Part shown: positions 41,914 through 50,446 of the stretch, piece after piece
How the letters are laid out: each line of letters begins with the position of its first letter
Numbering within the stretch: the stretch's first letter is position 1
Assembly (NCBI GenBank): GCA_036936605.1
Contig: JAUPFV010000001.1
Location: 69,645,910 to 69,709,909, forward strand
From: Limnanthes douglasii subsp. nivea
Lineage: Eukaryota; Streptophyta; Magnoliopsida; Brassicales; Limnanthaceae
DNA length: 64,000 bases
Reading direction: 5' to 3'
Made by a program: the position numbers and the translations under genes
The notes under the pieces: generated by a model
What the model was told of the DNA's origin: nothing
The model's input: only the letters and a program-made list of their open reading frames with translations
Databases searched by the model: none

Positions 41914-44900
41914 GGGTTGTCTTCTGATGGAACAGATGAGGGAATTGATGATCCGAGGTCAACCCCGAGTTCTGTGGTGGTCAATGAAGAAATAGAGGAA
42001 TATATTTTTAATAATGGCAGGGTACTTCGAATTGGCACTCTGTTGTCTTTGTCGATGCGAGAAAAGTTGTTGACCTTTTTGTCTGAAAATTTGGATGTGT
42101 TTGCGTGGAGATCCGAAGACGTAGTGGGGGTCCCAAGTAACATCATATGTCATAGCCTAGCGGTTGATCCGAAGGTCAAACCGATTATCCAAAAAAGAAG
42201 GGCTTTTTCGTTGGAGAAATCCGAGGCCATAGTTGCCGAAGTGGATCGGTTATACAAGATGGGGCACATTAGGGAGGCCAATTATCCGAGGTGGACGGCT
42301 AATCCGGTGGTAGTAAAAAAGAAGAACGGAAAATGGCGGATGTGTGTGGACTTCACAGATTTGAATAGAGCCTGTCCAAAAGATCCTTTTCCGGTGCCTC
42401 GAATAGATCAGTTAGTGGATTCCACTTCAGGAAATAAAATTTTGACTTTCATGGATGCATTTTCGGGGTATAATCAAATTCGAATGAATCCAGATGATGA
42501 AGAAAGCACGACCTTTATTACTGACAGAGGTTTGCATTGCTATAAAGTAATGCCGTTTGGATTGAAAAATGCTGGGTCAACATATCAGAGGCTGATGAAT
42601 AAGGCGTTTGCTTCACAGATTGGGAGAAATATTGAAGTGTACATCGATGACATGCTTGTTAAAAGCAAAAGTGATGATGAACATATTGATGATTTAGAAG
42701 AGACATTTTTGAATCTTAGAGCCATTCAATTGAAGTTGAACCCAGAAAAATGCACATTTGGAGTCCGATCTGGCAAATTTTTGGGGTATATGATTAGTGA
42801 AAGAGGAATCGAGGTGGATCCAGAACAGTTGAAGGCTTTGATATCGATGTCTTCACCTCGGAATATCAAAGAAGTGCAAATGTTAACGGGCAGGTTAGCA
42901 GCTCTGAACAGATTCATTTCTCGTTTTTCAGATAAGTGCTTGCCTTTTTTCCAGGTGCTGCGTAAACCCAATAATTTTGAGTGGACTTCGGATTGTGAAG
43001 AAGCCTTTTTGAAGATAAAAAATATTTTGTCCTCTCCTGAAATATTATCAAAGCCTCGGAAAGGTGAGCAGTTATTTTTGTATATAGCAGTGTCAGATTA
43101 TGCAGTAAGCGCAGTTTTGATCAGTGAGGACACAAAAATTTCGAAGCCTGTTTACTATGTCAGCAAAAGTTTGGTTGATGCTGAGAAACGCTACTTGAAG
43201 CTCGAAAAATTGGCACTGTGCATAGTAGTGGCAGCAAGAAAAATGCGCCCTTACTTCCAGGCACATACGATTGTAGTTCGAACTTCATATCCATTAAAAA
43301 ATGTTTTGCAAAAACCAGACATTTCAGGAAGAATGACCAAGTGGTCTGTGGAATTGGGAGATTTCGATGTGCTATTTTCTCCTCGAACAGCTATCAAAGC
43401 TCAAGCTTTAGCAGATTTTTTGGTGGAATTTCACTCAAGCAGATCCGAAGAGAAAGATGCTGAAAAGGTGGATAAGAACCCGACGTGGACAATACGAACT
43501 GATGGGGGATCCAGTAGTAAAGGGTCAAGTGCAGGAGTTGAGTTGGTGGCACCAACAGGGGAATTTATGTTCCAAGCTATAAAATTTGGCTTTCATGCTT
43601 CAAATAACGAAGCTGAATATGAGGCTGTGCTAGCAGGGTTGCGGTTGGCGAAGATTTGTGGAGCAATGTTTTTACGCTTGGAAACAGATTCACAGTTGGT
43701 AGTTAACCACGTTAAAGGGGTGTCAGAAGCTAAAAAGGAGCGTTTGGTTTTGTATCTACAAGAGCTTCGGGGGATGATGGCGCAGTTTGAAAATGTCGAA
43801 GTGGAGCATATTCGAAGAGGAAACAACACTATGGATGATTCTTTGGCAACAATGGCTTACTCAGAAGAATACCCATGGATTGTAACACAACCATCGCCTT
43901 CGATCATACTGAATTCTGAGCAATGTGAAGTTGTTGATGAGGTGGTAAATAATCCGATGTGCGCTCGAGGAGATTGGAGGTTTGACTTGTTAAACTTTAT
44001 TTCAAATGGAATATTACCTATGGATAAACACTTGCTCAAGAAAATAAAGTACAAATCCCTTGGCTATGTGGTACTGGATGGGGTATTGTACAAAAGGTCT
44101 GCTTCGAAACCTTTACTACGATGTTTAAGCAAGTATGAGTCTCAGAACGTTCTGTCTGAACTGCATGATGGGGATGGGTCAGCTCATTGTGGGTTTAGAG
44201 CTTTAACGCGTAGGGTATTGTTGGCAGGATATTATTGGCCTACCATTTTGCAAGATGCCAAGTCGTTAGTTCGAAGTTGGGACACTTGCCAAAGGTATGC
44301 AAATTTAATACACAAACCAGCGGTACCCCTAATGACGATTTCAGAGGCGGTTCCTTTCGATAGGTGGGGAATTGATTTAGTGGGACCATTACCTATGGCT
44401 TCTGGTGGAAGACAAATGATTATTGTTGCGGTTGATTATTTTTCGAAGTGGGCAGAAGCAGAACCCTTAGCTGGGACAAAAGCTAAGGATGTAATCAAGT
44501 TTATTCAAAGTAACATTTGCTACCATTTTGGAATACCTCGGAAAATAACAACTGATAATGGTCCTCAATTTAATAACAAGGAAATGGACTCTTTTTGTTC
44601 TTCGAAAGGGATACAACAATGTTTTTCCACTCCTTTTCACCCCCAGGCAAATGGACAGGTAGAAGTTACAAATAGATCTATTTTGGATGGCTTGAAGAAA
44701 AATTTGGCAGGAGCAGCAGGGAAATGGCCAAATTTTCTTCAAGAAGTATTATGGGCATATAGAACAACCCCTAGAGAGGCTACAAAAGAGACCCCTTTTT
44801 CTTTAGTATATGGGATGGACGCTGTGTGCCCTGCTGAATCTACATTGCCCTCTTATAGACTACTACAATATTCCGATGTAGATAACGATGAGGCTAGAAG

Positions 44901-45210
44901 GGTGGAACTTGATTTGTTGGAAGAAAAAAGGGTCAAGGCACATTTGAATGTGATCCATTATCAAACATTAATGAGAAGCAGGTACGATGCTAAAGTTAAG
45001 AGAAGGGAATTCAAAATTGGCGATCTAGTGTTACGAAAAGTATTTCTTCACACCAAGGATAAACACCTCGGAAAATTGGCGCCGAATTGGGAAGGTCCTT
45101 ACGAAGTTAAAATGAAGGTCAAACCAGGTTCCTACAGGTTATCAGATCGAGAAGGGAGGATGCTCAAGCACCCTTGGAACATAGAGCACTTGAAATTGTA
45201 CTGTGAGTAA
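41905..45210 (+). CDS. Pol: RT, double RNase H, integrase, Tat copy B
   Basis: Open from the UAG to TAA at 45208-45210. Residue numbers count from the first Met codon, 41917. RT spans about 100-300 with 'KWRMCVDFTDLN' and the palm 'VYIDDMLVKS' (YIDD 242-245). A retroviral-type RNase H follows (~385-500) but has 'LFLYIAVSDY' where the catalytic 'TDAS' belongs, so it looks inactive. A second, archaeal-type RNase H (~525-650) keeps D529, E567, D591 and D640/641. The integrase has H750, H757 and C791, but the expected first Cys is Trp788 ('RSWDTCQRY'; copies C and D have 'RRCDPC' or 'KRCDPC'). The catalytic triad is D820, D880 and E916 with the usual 35-residue spacing, and the tail ends 'EHLKLYCE'. 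Pol copies and inserts the element. The Trp may make this integrase defective. Confidence 0.94.
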   Translation, partial: QFGGLSSDGTDEGIDDPRSTPSSVVVNEEIEEYIFNNGRVLRIGTLLSLSMREKLLTFLSENLDVFAWRSEDVVGVPSNIICHSLAVDPKVKPIIQKRRAFSLEKSEAIVAEVDRLYKMGHIREANYPRWTANPVVVKKKNGKWRMCVDFTDLNRACPKDPFPVPRIDQLVDSTSGNKILTFMDAFSGYNQIRMNPDDEESTTFITDRGLHCYKVMPFGLKNAGSTYQRLMNKAFASQIGRNIEVYIDDMLVKSKSDDEHIDDLEETFLNLRAIQLKLNPEKCTFGVRSGKFLGYMISERGIEVDPEQLKALISMSSPRNIKEVQMLTGRLAALNRFISRFSDKCLPFFQVLRKPNNFEWTSDCEEAFLKIKNILSSPEILSKPRKGEQLFLYIAVSDYAVSAVLISEDTKISKPVYYVSKSLVDAEKRYLKLEKLALCIVVAARKMRPYFQAHTIVVRTSYPLKNVLQKPDISGRMTKWSVELGDFDVLFSPRTAIKAQALADFLVEFHSSRSEEKDAEKVDKNPTWTIRTDGGSSSKGSSAGVELVAPTGEFMFQAIKFGFHASNNEAEYEAVLAGLRLAKICGAMFLRLETDSQLVVNHVKGVSEAKKERLVLYLQELRGMMAQFENVEVEHIRRGNNTMDDSLATMAYSEEYPWIVTQPSPSIILNSEQCEVVDEVVNNPMCARGDWRFDLLNFISNGILPMDKHLLKKIKYKSLGYVVLDGVLYKRSASKPLLRCLSKYESQNVLSELHDGDGSAHCGFRALTRRVLLAGYYWPTILQDAKSLVRSWDTCQRYANLIHKPAVPLMTISEAVPFDRWGIDLVGPLPMASGGRQMIIVAVDYFSKWAEAEPLAGTKAKDVIKFIQSNICYHFGIPRKITTDNGPQFNNKEMDSFCSSKGIQQCFSTPFHPQANGQVEVTNRSILDGLKKNLAGAAGKWPNFLQEVLWAYRTTPREATKETPFSLVYGMDAVCPAESTLPSYRLLQYSDVDNDEARRVELDLLEEKRVKAHLNVIHYQTLMRSRYDAKVKRREFKIGDLVLRKVFLHTKDKHLGKLAPNWEGPYEVKMKVKPGSYRLSDREGRMLKHPWNIEHLKLYCE

Positions 45211-45237
45211 AAATGAACTTCGAATTTTTGTAAAACA

Positions 45238-45290
45238 GACATACTCTTTCCTTATCTGTTGGCCCAGAAAGGTTTTAACGAGGTGTCTGA
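45238..45290 (+). other. Conserved post-pol block, copy B
   Basis: GACATACTCTTTCC, then GGCCCAGAAAGG and TTTTAACGAGGTGTCTGA, about 28 bases after pol. It aligns with blocks in copies A and C. Confidence 0.6.
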
Positions 45291-45444
45291 TTAATATTGA
45301 ATTTTTTAATAAAATTTATTTTGGCCATTGGTTGTTTGTTATGATGTGTGATTTATTATTTTGGTAATTTGGCAAAGACTGATCATCTTTGAAAGTTGAC
45401 CAAGAATAATTTTCCGAAGCGATAGCTTTGAAGAAAGAGCCAAA

Positions 45445-45784
45445 TTTTTCGAGGTGCCACGTCTTATGAGTGCATCTATTTTTCGAGGTGCCACGTCTTA
45501 TGAGTGCATCTATTTTTCGAGGTGCCACGTCTTATGAGTGCATCTATTTTTCGAGGTGCCACGTCTTATGAGTGCATCTATTTTTCGAGGTGCCACGTCT
45601 TATGAGTGCATCTATTTTTCGAGGTGCCACGTCTTATGAGTGCATCTATTTTTCGAGGTGCCACGTCTTATGAGTGCATCTATTTTTCGAGGTGCCACGT
45701 CTTATGAGTGCATCTATTTTTCGAGGTGCCACGTCTTATGAGTGCATCTATTTTTCGAGGTGCCATGACTTGTGAGTGCATTTA
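45445..45784 (+). repeat. 34-bp tandem array, 10 copies
   Basis: The unit is TTTTTCGAGGTGCCACGTC followed by TTATGAGTGCATCTA. Nine copies are identical and the tenth has several changes. Each unit holds GCCACGTC, an ACGT-core word that plant bZIP factors can bind. The array lies between the convergent 3' ends of pol and the antisense gene. Tandem repeats in this region are known from Retand-type elements. Confidence 0.97.
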
Positions 45785-45943
45785 TGTTTAGGAATAACCA
45801 GTTCAAACAAGTATAAAAGAAATTTAAGATATAAAAAAAAAAAAGATAAGTGGTTTCCTCGTGGGATAAAATACGAAGTTTACAAAAAAGGGGGGAAGTA
45901 CTTAATCACATACACAAAAAACAAAAACAAACTGCCTAGCCTA

Positions 45944-47343
45944 TTAGGCATCATTTTCTTCTCCTTCTGATGATTCCTCTTCGGAACTATTTCCTTCTTC
46001 TGAGGAGGAGCTTGGTGGCGCTTCGAAAGCTTCGTTGGGGCGTTGTTCTTCTGGAACTCGTTTCCAAAGGTCTGATAAGTCTAGTCTGGGACAAGCAGCA
46101 TGAACTTCTCGAAGAAGCTGAATAGATGTATCAATTTGAGTTTTCTTCATGCCTTCGAGCATCACAGAACTAACTTTGGTTTCAGCCTTTTTGATTGCAG
46201 CTTTCTTTTCTTCTTCGAATCCTGTTCGAAGTGTAGTAATCTCACTCTGGCTTTTTTCCAGTTTCTCTTTCGTTTCCTTAACAAGTGCCGTAGCATCGGA
46301 AATAACAGTGGAATGTTCAGCCTTTAGATCTTCAAGAGCTTGCAGATGAGCAGTTTTAAGAGCTTCGACTTCTTCCTTGTGTTCTTTAAGAAGCTGTTCT
46401 TTTTCAGCTTCGAATTTCTGGAGTGCTTCGTTTTTCGAAGTCTTTTCAGAAACTGTTTCTTTTCTGCTCTTAGCTAACTCTTGGGCGAGGCGCTCCAATT
46501 GGGTTTGAGATTTGCTCACCTCTTCGTATAACTTTGTGACTGCAGCAATTAAATTTGGAAAAGGTTGGAGAATTGAAATTACCTCATCGGATTTCTCTAA
46601 GTGAGGAAAGACTAATGGCTGATGAATAGGAGCGATGGTGTTAGATGTCGAAGCTGTACCAGCCCCAGTAAAAATTGGTGGAACAACATTGGTAGTCTGA
46701 GAGCCAGCAAACACAAAATCTCCACTTGAGTTAAAGTCTTCGAAGTTCAAATAATCATCTATTTGTTTATCTCCAAGTGTTATTTCTCCTTCAGGGTTTT
46801 CCTCAACAAAAGTTTTACCCTGCGCCTCGGAAGCTAGCACAGCCTCTAGCATATCAGCTTCGTTCTTTTCATTTGGCTTACTAGACTTATTCTTTTTCTT
46901 TTTTGGAGAAGTGTCTTTTTTCTTTTTCAGGGCAGGTTGATCTTCTTCGGATATAGTGGGAAGTGAAGGTGCAGATGTTTTTCTTTTCCCTACACTCTTC
47001 GAAGTCTTGGAAGGCTTAGCCCTGCTTGTGCTGGCTTTCTTCTGGGTTAATTTTCTTTTCTTCTTCAAGGGAAGATGGCTGTCACTTCGATTCCGAAGCG
47101 GAAGATAGCATTTTCCATCTGGTGCAAGTATCCTCTCAACTGCTAGGAGGGGATCTGGTGGCGTCATCGGATCCTGAGGGAAGTCGGTCCCTAAAGATAT
47201 ACGCCAGAGATGGCTATTAACGAAGTTAATGGGCTCGAATGCTGAATGAAAGCCATTTCCCCAAGACTTTTCAGCCCACTCAGCCATCTTTTGGAAGATA
47301 AGCTTGGCTTCTTTTCGACGACCCTTAAATCGCCTCGGAATTT
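45944..47343 (-). CDS. Antisense gene, exon 2 (copy B)
   Basis: This exon starts at the acceptor CTTTAG and joins exon 1 in phase 1. It reads 'IPRRFKGRRKEAKLIFQK', then 'MAEWAEKSWGNGFHSAF' and 'DPLLAVERILAPDGKCYLPL'. A basic 'LPLKKKRKLTQKKAS' resembles a nuclear localisation signal. An acidic segment follows, then a long heptad-rich coiled coil (about 150 residues, from 'KLYEEVSKSQTQLE' to 'AETKVSSVMLEG'). The end is 'LLREVHAACPRLDLSDLWKRV' and a Ser/Glu-rich tail to the stop at 45944. Copies A and C have the same order. The coiled coil suggests self-association and the basic stretch a nuclear place, both inferred. Exons 1 and 2 together give 954 codons including the stop, an exact multiple of three. 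Confidence 0.85.
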
Positions 47344-47418
47344 CTAAAGAGAGATAAATAGTTAGCTAAATAAATTGATTAAAAAACAACTAGATAAACA
47401 AAGGAAGGTATCACTTAC
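47344..47418 (-). other. Predicted 75-bp intron in antisense gene, copy B
   Basis: Donor GTAAGT at 47418-47413, acceptor TCTCTCTTTAG ending at 47344, T-rich body. It is a phase-1 intron: the last base of exon 1 is A and the next exon starts AA. Without splicing the frame stops after 'RDSSK'. Copies A and C have the same acceptor position. Confidence 0.8.
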
Positions 47419-48880
47419 TACTGTCTCTCCAAGTAAGGGTGAGTCTGGAAGAATTGGCATCAGAAATTTCTTTGCCATTTTCCCAGGCACCTGACAGAAA
47501 GACGAACCTTTGTTTCCAGAACTTATCGGCTTCGAGGAGGTCGTCGATAATTTTCAAATCATCTTCAAGGGTTAAGTAATAAAACGGCAGAACAGGGCCA
47601 TTTGAGACTTTGGTTACTGAGATGAAATCCTCGATTTCGAGGGGAATGCCTCCAAGCCTCGATACCATAATTGCTGAGAACAAAGTGAAGAGCAAGTTGG
47701 GGGTGACTTGTGTTGGGCACAGTCTGTGGATTTCGAAGAACTTTACTATCATCGGATCAAGGGGAAACCGAAGTCCCCAGTTGAAGAGCTCAGGGTACAC
47801 TACTAGCTCATCTTTTTGACAATTTAAGGGTGTCTCTCCTTCAACTGGCAATCGAAGAGTCATATTGTCAGTTAACCCCCACAGCTTTCTGAGTTGCTCT
47901 TTCTCTGATTCGAGGTAGTAGCTGTAGGATACATTCTTTAAGGCAAGAATGTACCAAGCAGAAAGAGGCTTGAGATTTTCTTGAACTAAGGAGGCAACAT
48001 TCTCAGGAAGTGTAATAAGAGCTTTTTTCCCTCGAGTCTTCTTTGGAGGAGCTACACCATCAGCCTCAGATTCCTCTTCGGCATCAGACTCAGTAGCTTC
48101 TGAATCATCTTTTTTGTGACCTTCATCGGAGTGACTTCGGATTTGAGTCTCCTGTTGAGTTACAGGAATTGGCTGACTACACTCTGGTGTAGTGTCATCC
48201 ACTTCTTGTGGGGGAGGAGGAGAGTGTTGTGGAGGAGAAGAGTTTTTTGCTTCTTCACCCATTACTAAGAAAGGTGATTTTTTGGCACGTTTAGCTCTGA
48301 TAGCCTCAAATTGAGGAGGGAGTGTGTTGGATGGAAGGTTTTTTGTCTCTTCGACTTGAAGGACAAGTGATTTGGGTTGTGATTTGTTATCAGTTGGTGG
48401 CTTGTCTAAAGTAACTACTTTAGATTTCCGATGAGGTCTTAGCAATGAAGATTTAGCTGGATTTTGAAGAGGAGAGGCTGTTGAGCTATTTTCTGGGTTA
48501 GAAACTAAAGGTGAAGACGAAGTGGCAAGGTTAGGATTGAAGTTGCCGTATTTAAAAGTGGTGCAGGAAGAGTGAGGACCGTTGTAGATCAACCCAACAG
48601 CTTTGTATTCTTTGGCTCTTCGAGAAATGCAAAGATAATCGTAGGCCCCGAATACTTGGTTACTGGAACCAGGAAAAATATTTTTCTTTGATCTTACTGG
48701 TCTTCTGGGTTTAAATCTATTGTATCTAGGGTATTTTCTCATACAATGGGTATTGGTATGAGAGATTTCTTGGGTAGACAAGAAAAGATGAACAGGTTGA
48801 AGATGATGAACAGGTTGAAGATGAAGAACAGGTTGAAGATGAAGAGGTTGAAGATGAAGAACAGATTGAAGATGGTTCAA
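47419..48880 (-). CDS. Antisense gene, exon 1 (copy B), gypsy-type transposon domain
   Basis: ATG at 48880. The first ~35 residues are a repeat of 'LQPV/HLQPV', encoded by an 18-bp minisatellite. A basic patch 'RFKPRRPVRSKK' (54-66) follows, then a Ser/Pro-rich linker and an acidic stretch 'SEATESDAEEESEAD' (~260-274). Residues ~305-487 ('LSAWYILALKNVSYSYYLES', 'LFNWGLRFPLDPMIVKFFEI', 'CPTQVTPNLLFTLFSAIMV') resemble Pfam 'putative gypsy type transposon' (Transposase_28). Antisense ORFs of this kind between pol and the 3' LTR are known in the Tat lineage; their function is not known. It is convergent with pol and has its own TATA box 44 bases upstream. Exon 1 ends at the donor, three codons before an in-frame stop. 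Confidence 0.87.
48791..48877. repeat. 18-bp minisatellite in the antisense gene start
   Basis: About five units of GAACAGGTTGAAGATGAA, one shortened to 15 bases. On the minus strand it encodes the 'HLQPV' repeats. Confidence 0.85.
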
Positions 48881-48923
48881 AAGGCGAATTCTCTAAAAAG
48901 TTCTGAATGAATGAATAGCTGGG

Positions 48924-48932
48924 TATTTATAG
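48924..48932 (-). promoter_or_regulatory. TATA box of antisense gene, copy B
   Basis: The minus strand reads CTATAAATA, 44 bases before the ATG at 48880, leaving a short leader. A palindromic GACGTC within TGACGTCG lies about 10 bases upstream of it (48943-48950), a possible bZIP site. Confidence 0.6.
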
Positions 48933-49294
48933 GGTAAAAGAATGACGTCGAGAATGTGAAAGTGTGGAACAAGTAAGTTGTTTTCATTGAGTGGAATATG
49001 AAACGAAAAGGAAACTAGTGATGTCACAGGTCTACCACTAGAGGTCTAATCAATCCATCAGGTAGGGTTCAGAGGTTTCGAAGTGTTATTAAACTATGTT
49101 TGAAGTAATAATGTTCGAAGAAAAGGCAAAGCTATACCACAAGAAGTCAAATTCGAAGAGGAGTTAAATTCGAGGCAATTGAGAAATCCGTTTGCACTTA
49201 TTCACAAATTCGAAGAAAGTCCTAGACCATTGAATTCAATCATAATAAAGACGTAAAATGATGCTGATCCGAGGAAGAATTCGAAGAGTTAATA
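48933..49294. other. Region between antisense gene and 3' LTR, copy B
   Basis: No ORF. It probably holds the upstream promoter part of the antisense gene. 'AATTCGA(A/G)G' words recur (49150-49290). Confidence 0.5.
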
Positions 49295-49320
49295 GTTCTT
49301 ATACATTAATGTATAAGAAC
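49295..49320. repeat. 26-bp perfect palindrome before the PPT
   Basis: It starts GTTCTTATACATT and ends AATGTATAAGAAC, with no spacer. It abuts the purine tract at 49321. Confidence 0.95.
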
Positions 49321-49329
49321 TAGGGGGGC
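49319..49329 (+). other. Polypurine tract, copy B
   Basis: ACTAGGGGGGC followed by TAC and the LTR TGATAAGG. It resembles the GGGGCTAC arrangement of copy A. Confidence 0.75.
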
Positions 49330-49332
49330 TAC

Positions 49333-49616
49333 TGATAAGGAAAGATATTCCTCAGGGACATAAGTGCAATTAATAGGGACTAAAGTGATAAGTTCTGTAA
49401 TTATAGGATTAAATTAGGCTTTAGGAGAAACTGAAGGGTTAAATTGTAAATATACCAATATGAAACCGTTTCTCTAACTAACTCACCTTGCCTATTTAAA
49501 GAGGCTGAAGGAGTTATTTTGACCTATGATATATTCAGAAGTACTTTTCACTACTTAGAATTCTCTCTGTAGACTTTCTGTTCTTAATTCACTCATTACA
49601 ACTTTAATTCACACCA
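49333..49616 (+). repeat. 3' LTR, copy B
   Basis: 284 bp, about three differences from the 5' LTR (A/G, C/T and T/A), so the insertion is recent. Confidence 0.95.
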
Positions 49617-49621
49617 TACTT
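49617..49621. repeat. Target duplication (right) of Tat copy B
   Basis: TACTT, matching 39049-39053. Confidence 0.93.
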
Positions 49622-50160
49622 CATGAAGAATTCATCAGTAATTAATTCAAATTCGTCAACATATTCTAGGTTGTGTTTAAAATAAATTTTAAAAAAACTA
49701 GGCTATACTACTACCTCTTCCAAACAAACATTTAATGAGAAAATGCTATCGTTTTTAAATAAATGATGAAACAATGTTCGATTTTAAAGTTTTAAGGGGA
49801 GAAACTTCTATTGTATATTTCTTAATTTCTATTGATTCGTAAATAATAACATTTGTTTTTTCAGTCGGGCAGATTTAAGAAAGATATAGGTGTTTGTTGA
49901 GAAGAAGAATACGAACCAGAATTGGTTGAATTGCTCGATTTGCATCTAAATCCTTATATGAACCAATTGTTGGTCATTTTGTAAGTTTGAAAGATGGACA
50001 TACATGATATATGAAGAAAAAATATTTTAAAGATTTATAAAAATGTCAGCTCAGATAAAAATAGCATCATATGTGTAGTTTGGTGAATTGAAAGAGAGGA
50101 AGGGAAAAACTCTACAAAACGAGTTTTTTGCTTCACTAATATTAAATAAAAGATGGAAAG
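49622..50160. other. Dispersed repeat, right half after copy B
   Basis: No gene. It matches 51340-51800 in order: 'TAGGTTGTRTT', 'GAGAAACTTCYA', 'ATTGATTCRTAAA' and 'GCTCRATTTGC'. With 38704-39053 it forms one interrupted copy. Confidence 0.55.
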
Positions 50161-50169
50161 AAATACTTT
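50161..50169. repeat. 9-bp target duplication (left) of foldback MITE
   Basis: AAATACTTT, repeated at 50438-50446. Confidence 0.9.
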
Positions 50170-50437
50170 GGCTAAAAATCTTGGTTAGTCACCAGACTTT
50201 GTCATGTGTATCAAATATGCCATTGATGTTTTTTTGTATCAAAACGGTCATTTTTGTTGGCTTTTTGTTACATCCGTGGTCACTCACGGGTGACCACGAA
50301 TGCAAATCAAGACAAACAAAAGTGACCACATATGCAAAATGAAACCAACAAAAATGACTGTTTTTATACAAAAAAAAATATCAGTGGCATTTTTGATACA
50401 CATGACAAACTCCAGTGACTAACCAAGGTTCTTAGCC
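50170..50437. mobile_element. Mutator-like foldback MITE (268 bp)
   Basis: The ends are GGCTAAAAATCTTGGTTAG and, inverted, GGCTAAGAACCTTGGTTAG. The inverted repeats extend about 92 bases each with few differences, leaving a short centre that itself holds GTGGTCACTC / GGGTGACCAC. An exact 9-bp duplication flanks it, as in Mutator-like elements. No transposase is present. A diverged fragment is at 18394-18510. Confidence 0.9.
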
Positions 50438-50446
50438 AAATACTTT
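50438..50446. repeat. 9-bp target duplication (right) of foldback MITE
   Basis: AAATACTTT, matching 50161-50169. Confidence 0.9.

Larger units (their letters stand above)
39054..49616 (+). mobile_element. Tat/Retand-type Ty3/gypsy element, full length and young (copy B)
   Basis: A 10.6-kb element with two 284-bp LTRs that differ at about 3 positions, target duplication TACTT, open gag-pro and pol in one frame with one stop between, a 34-bp tandem array, a spliced antisense gene of about 2.9 kb, a perfect palindrome and a polypurine tract. Size, short LTRs, double RNase H and the antisense gene fit the Tat lineage, Retand side. Confidence 0.95.

Noticed and set aside
45445..45784. CRISPR-like array
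   Set aside because: The 34-bp units are directly adjacent with no spacers, and the context is a plant retrotransposon.
39054..49616. Integrated pararetrovirus
   Set aside because: LTRs, target duplication and a D,D(35)E integrase show a Ty3/gypsy retrotransposon; no movement or coat protein is seen.
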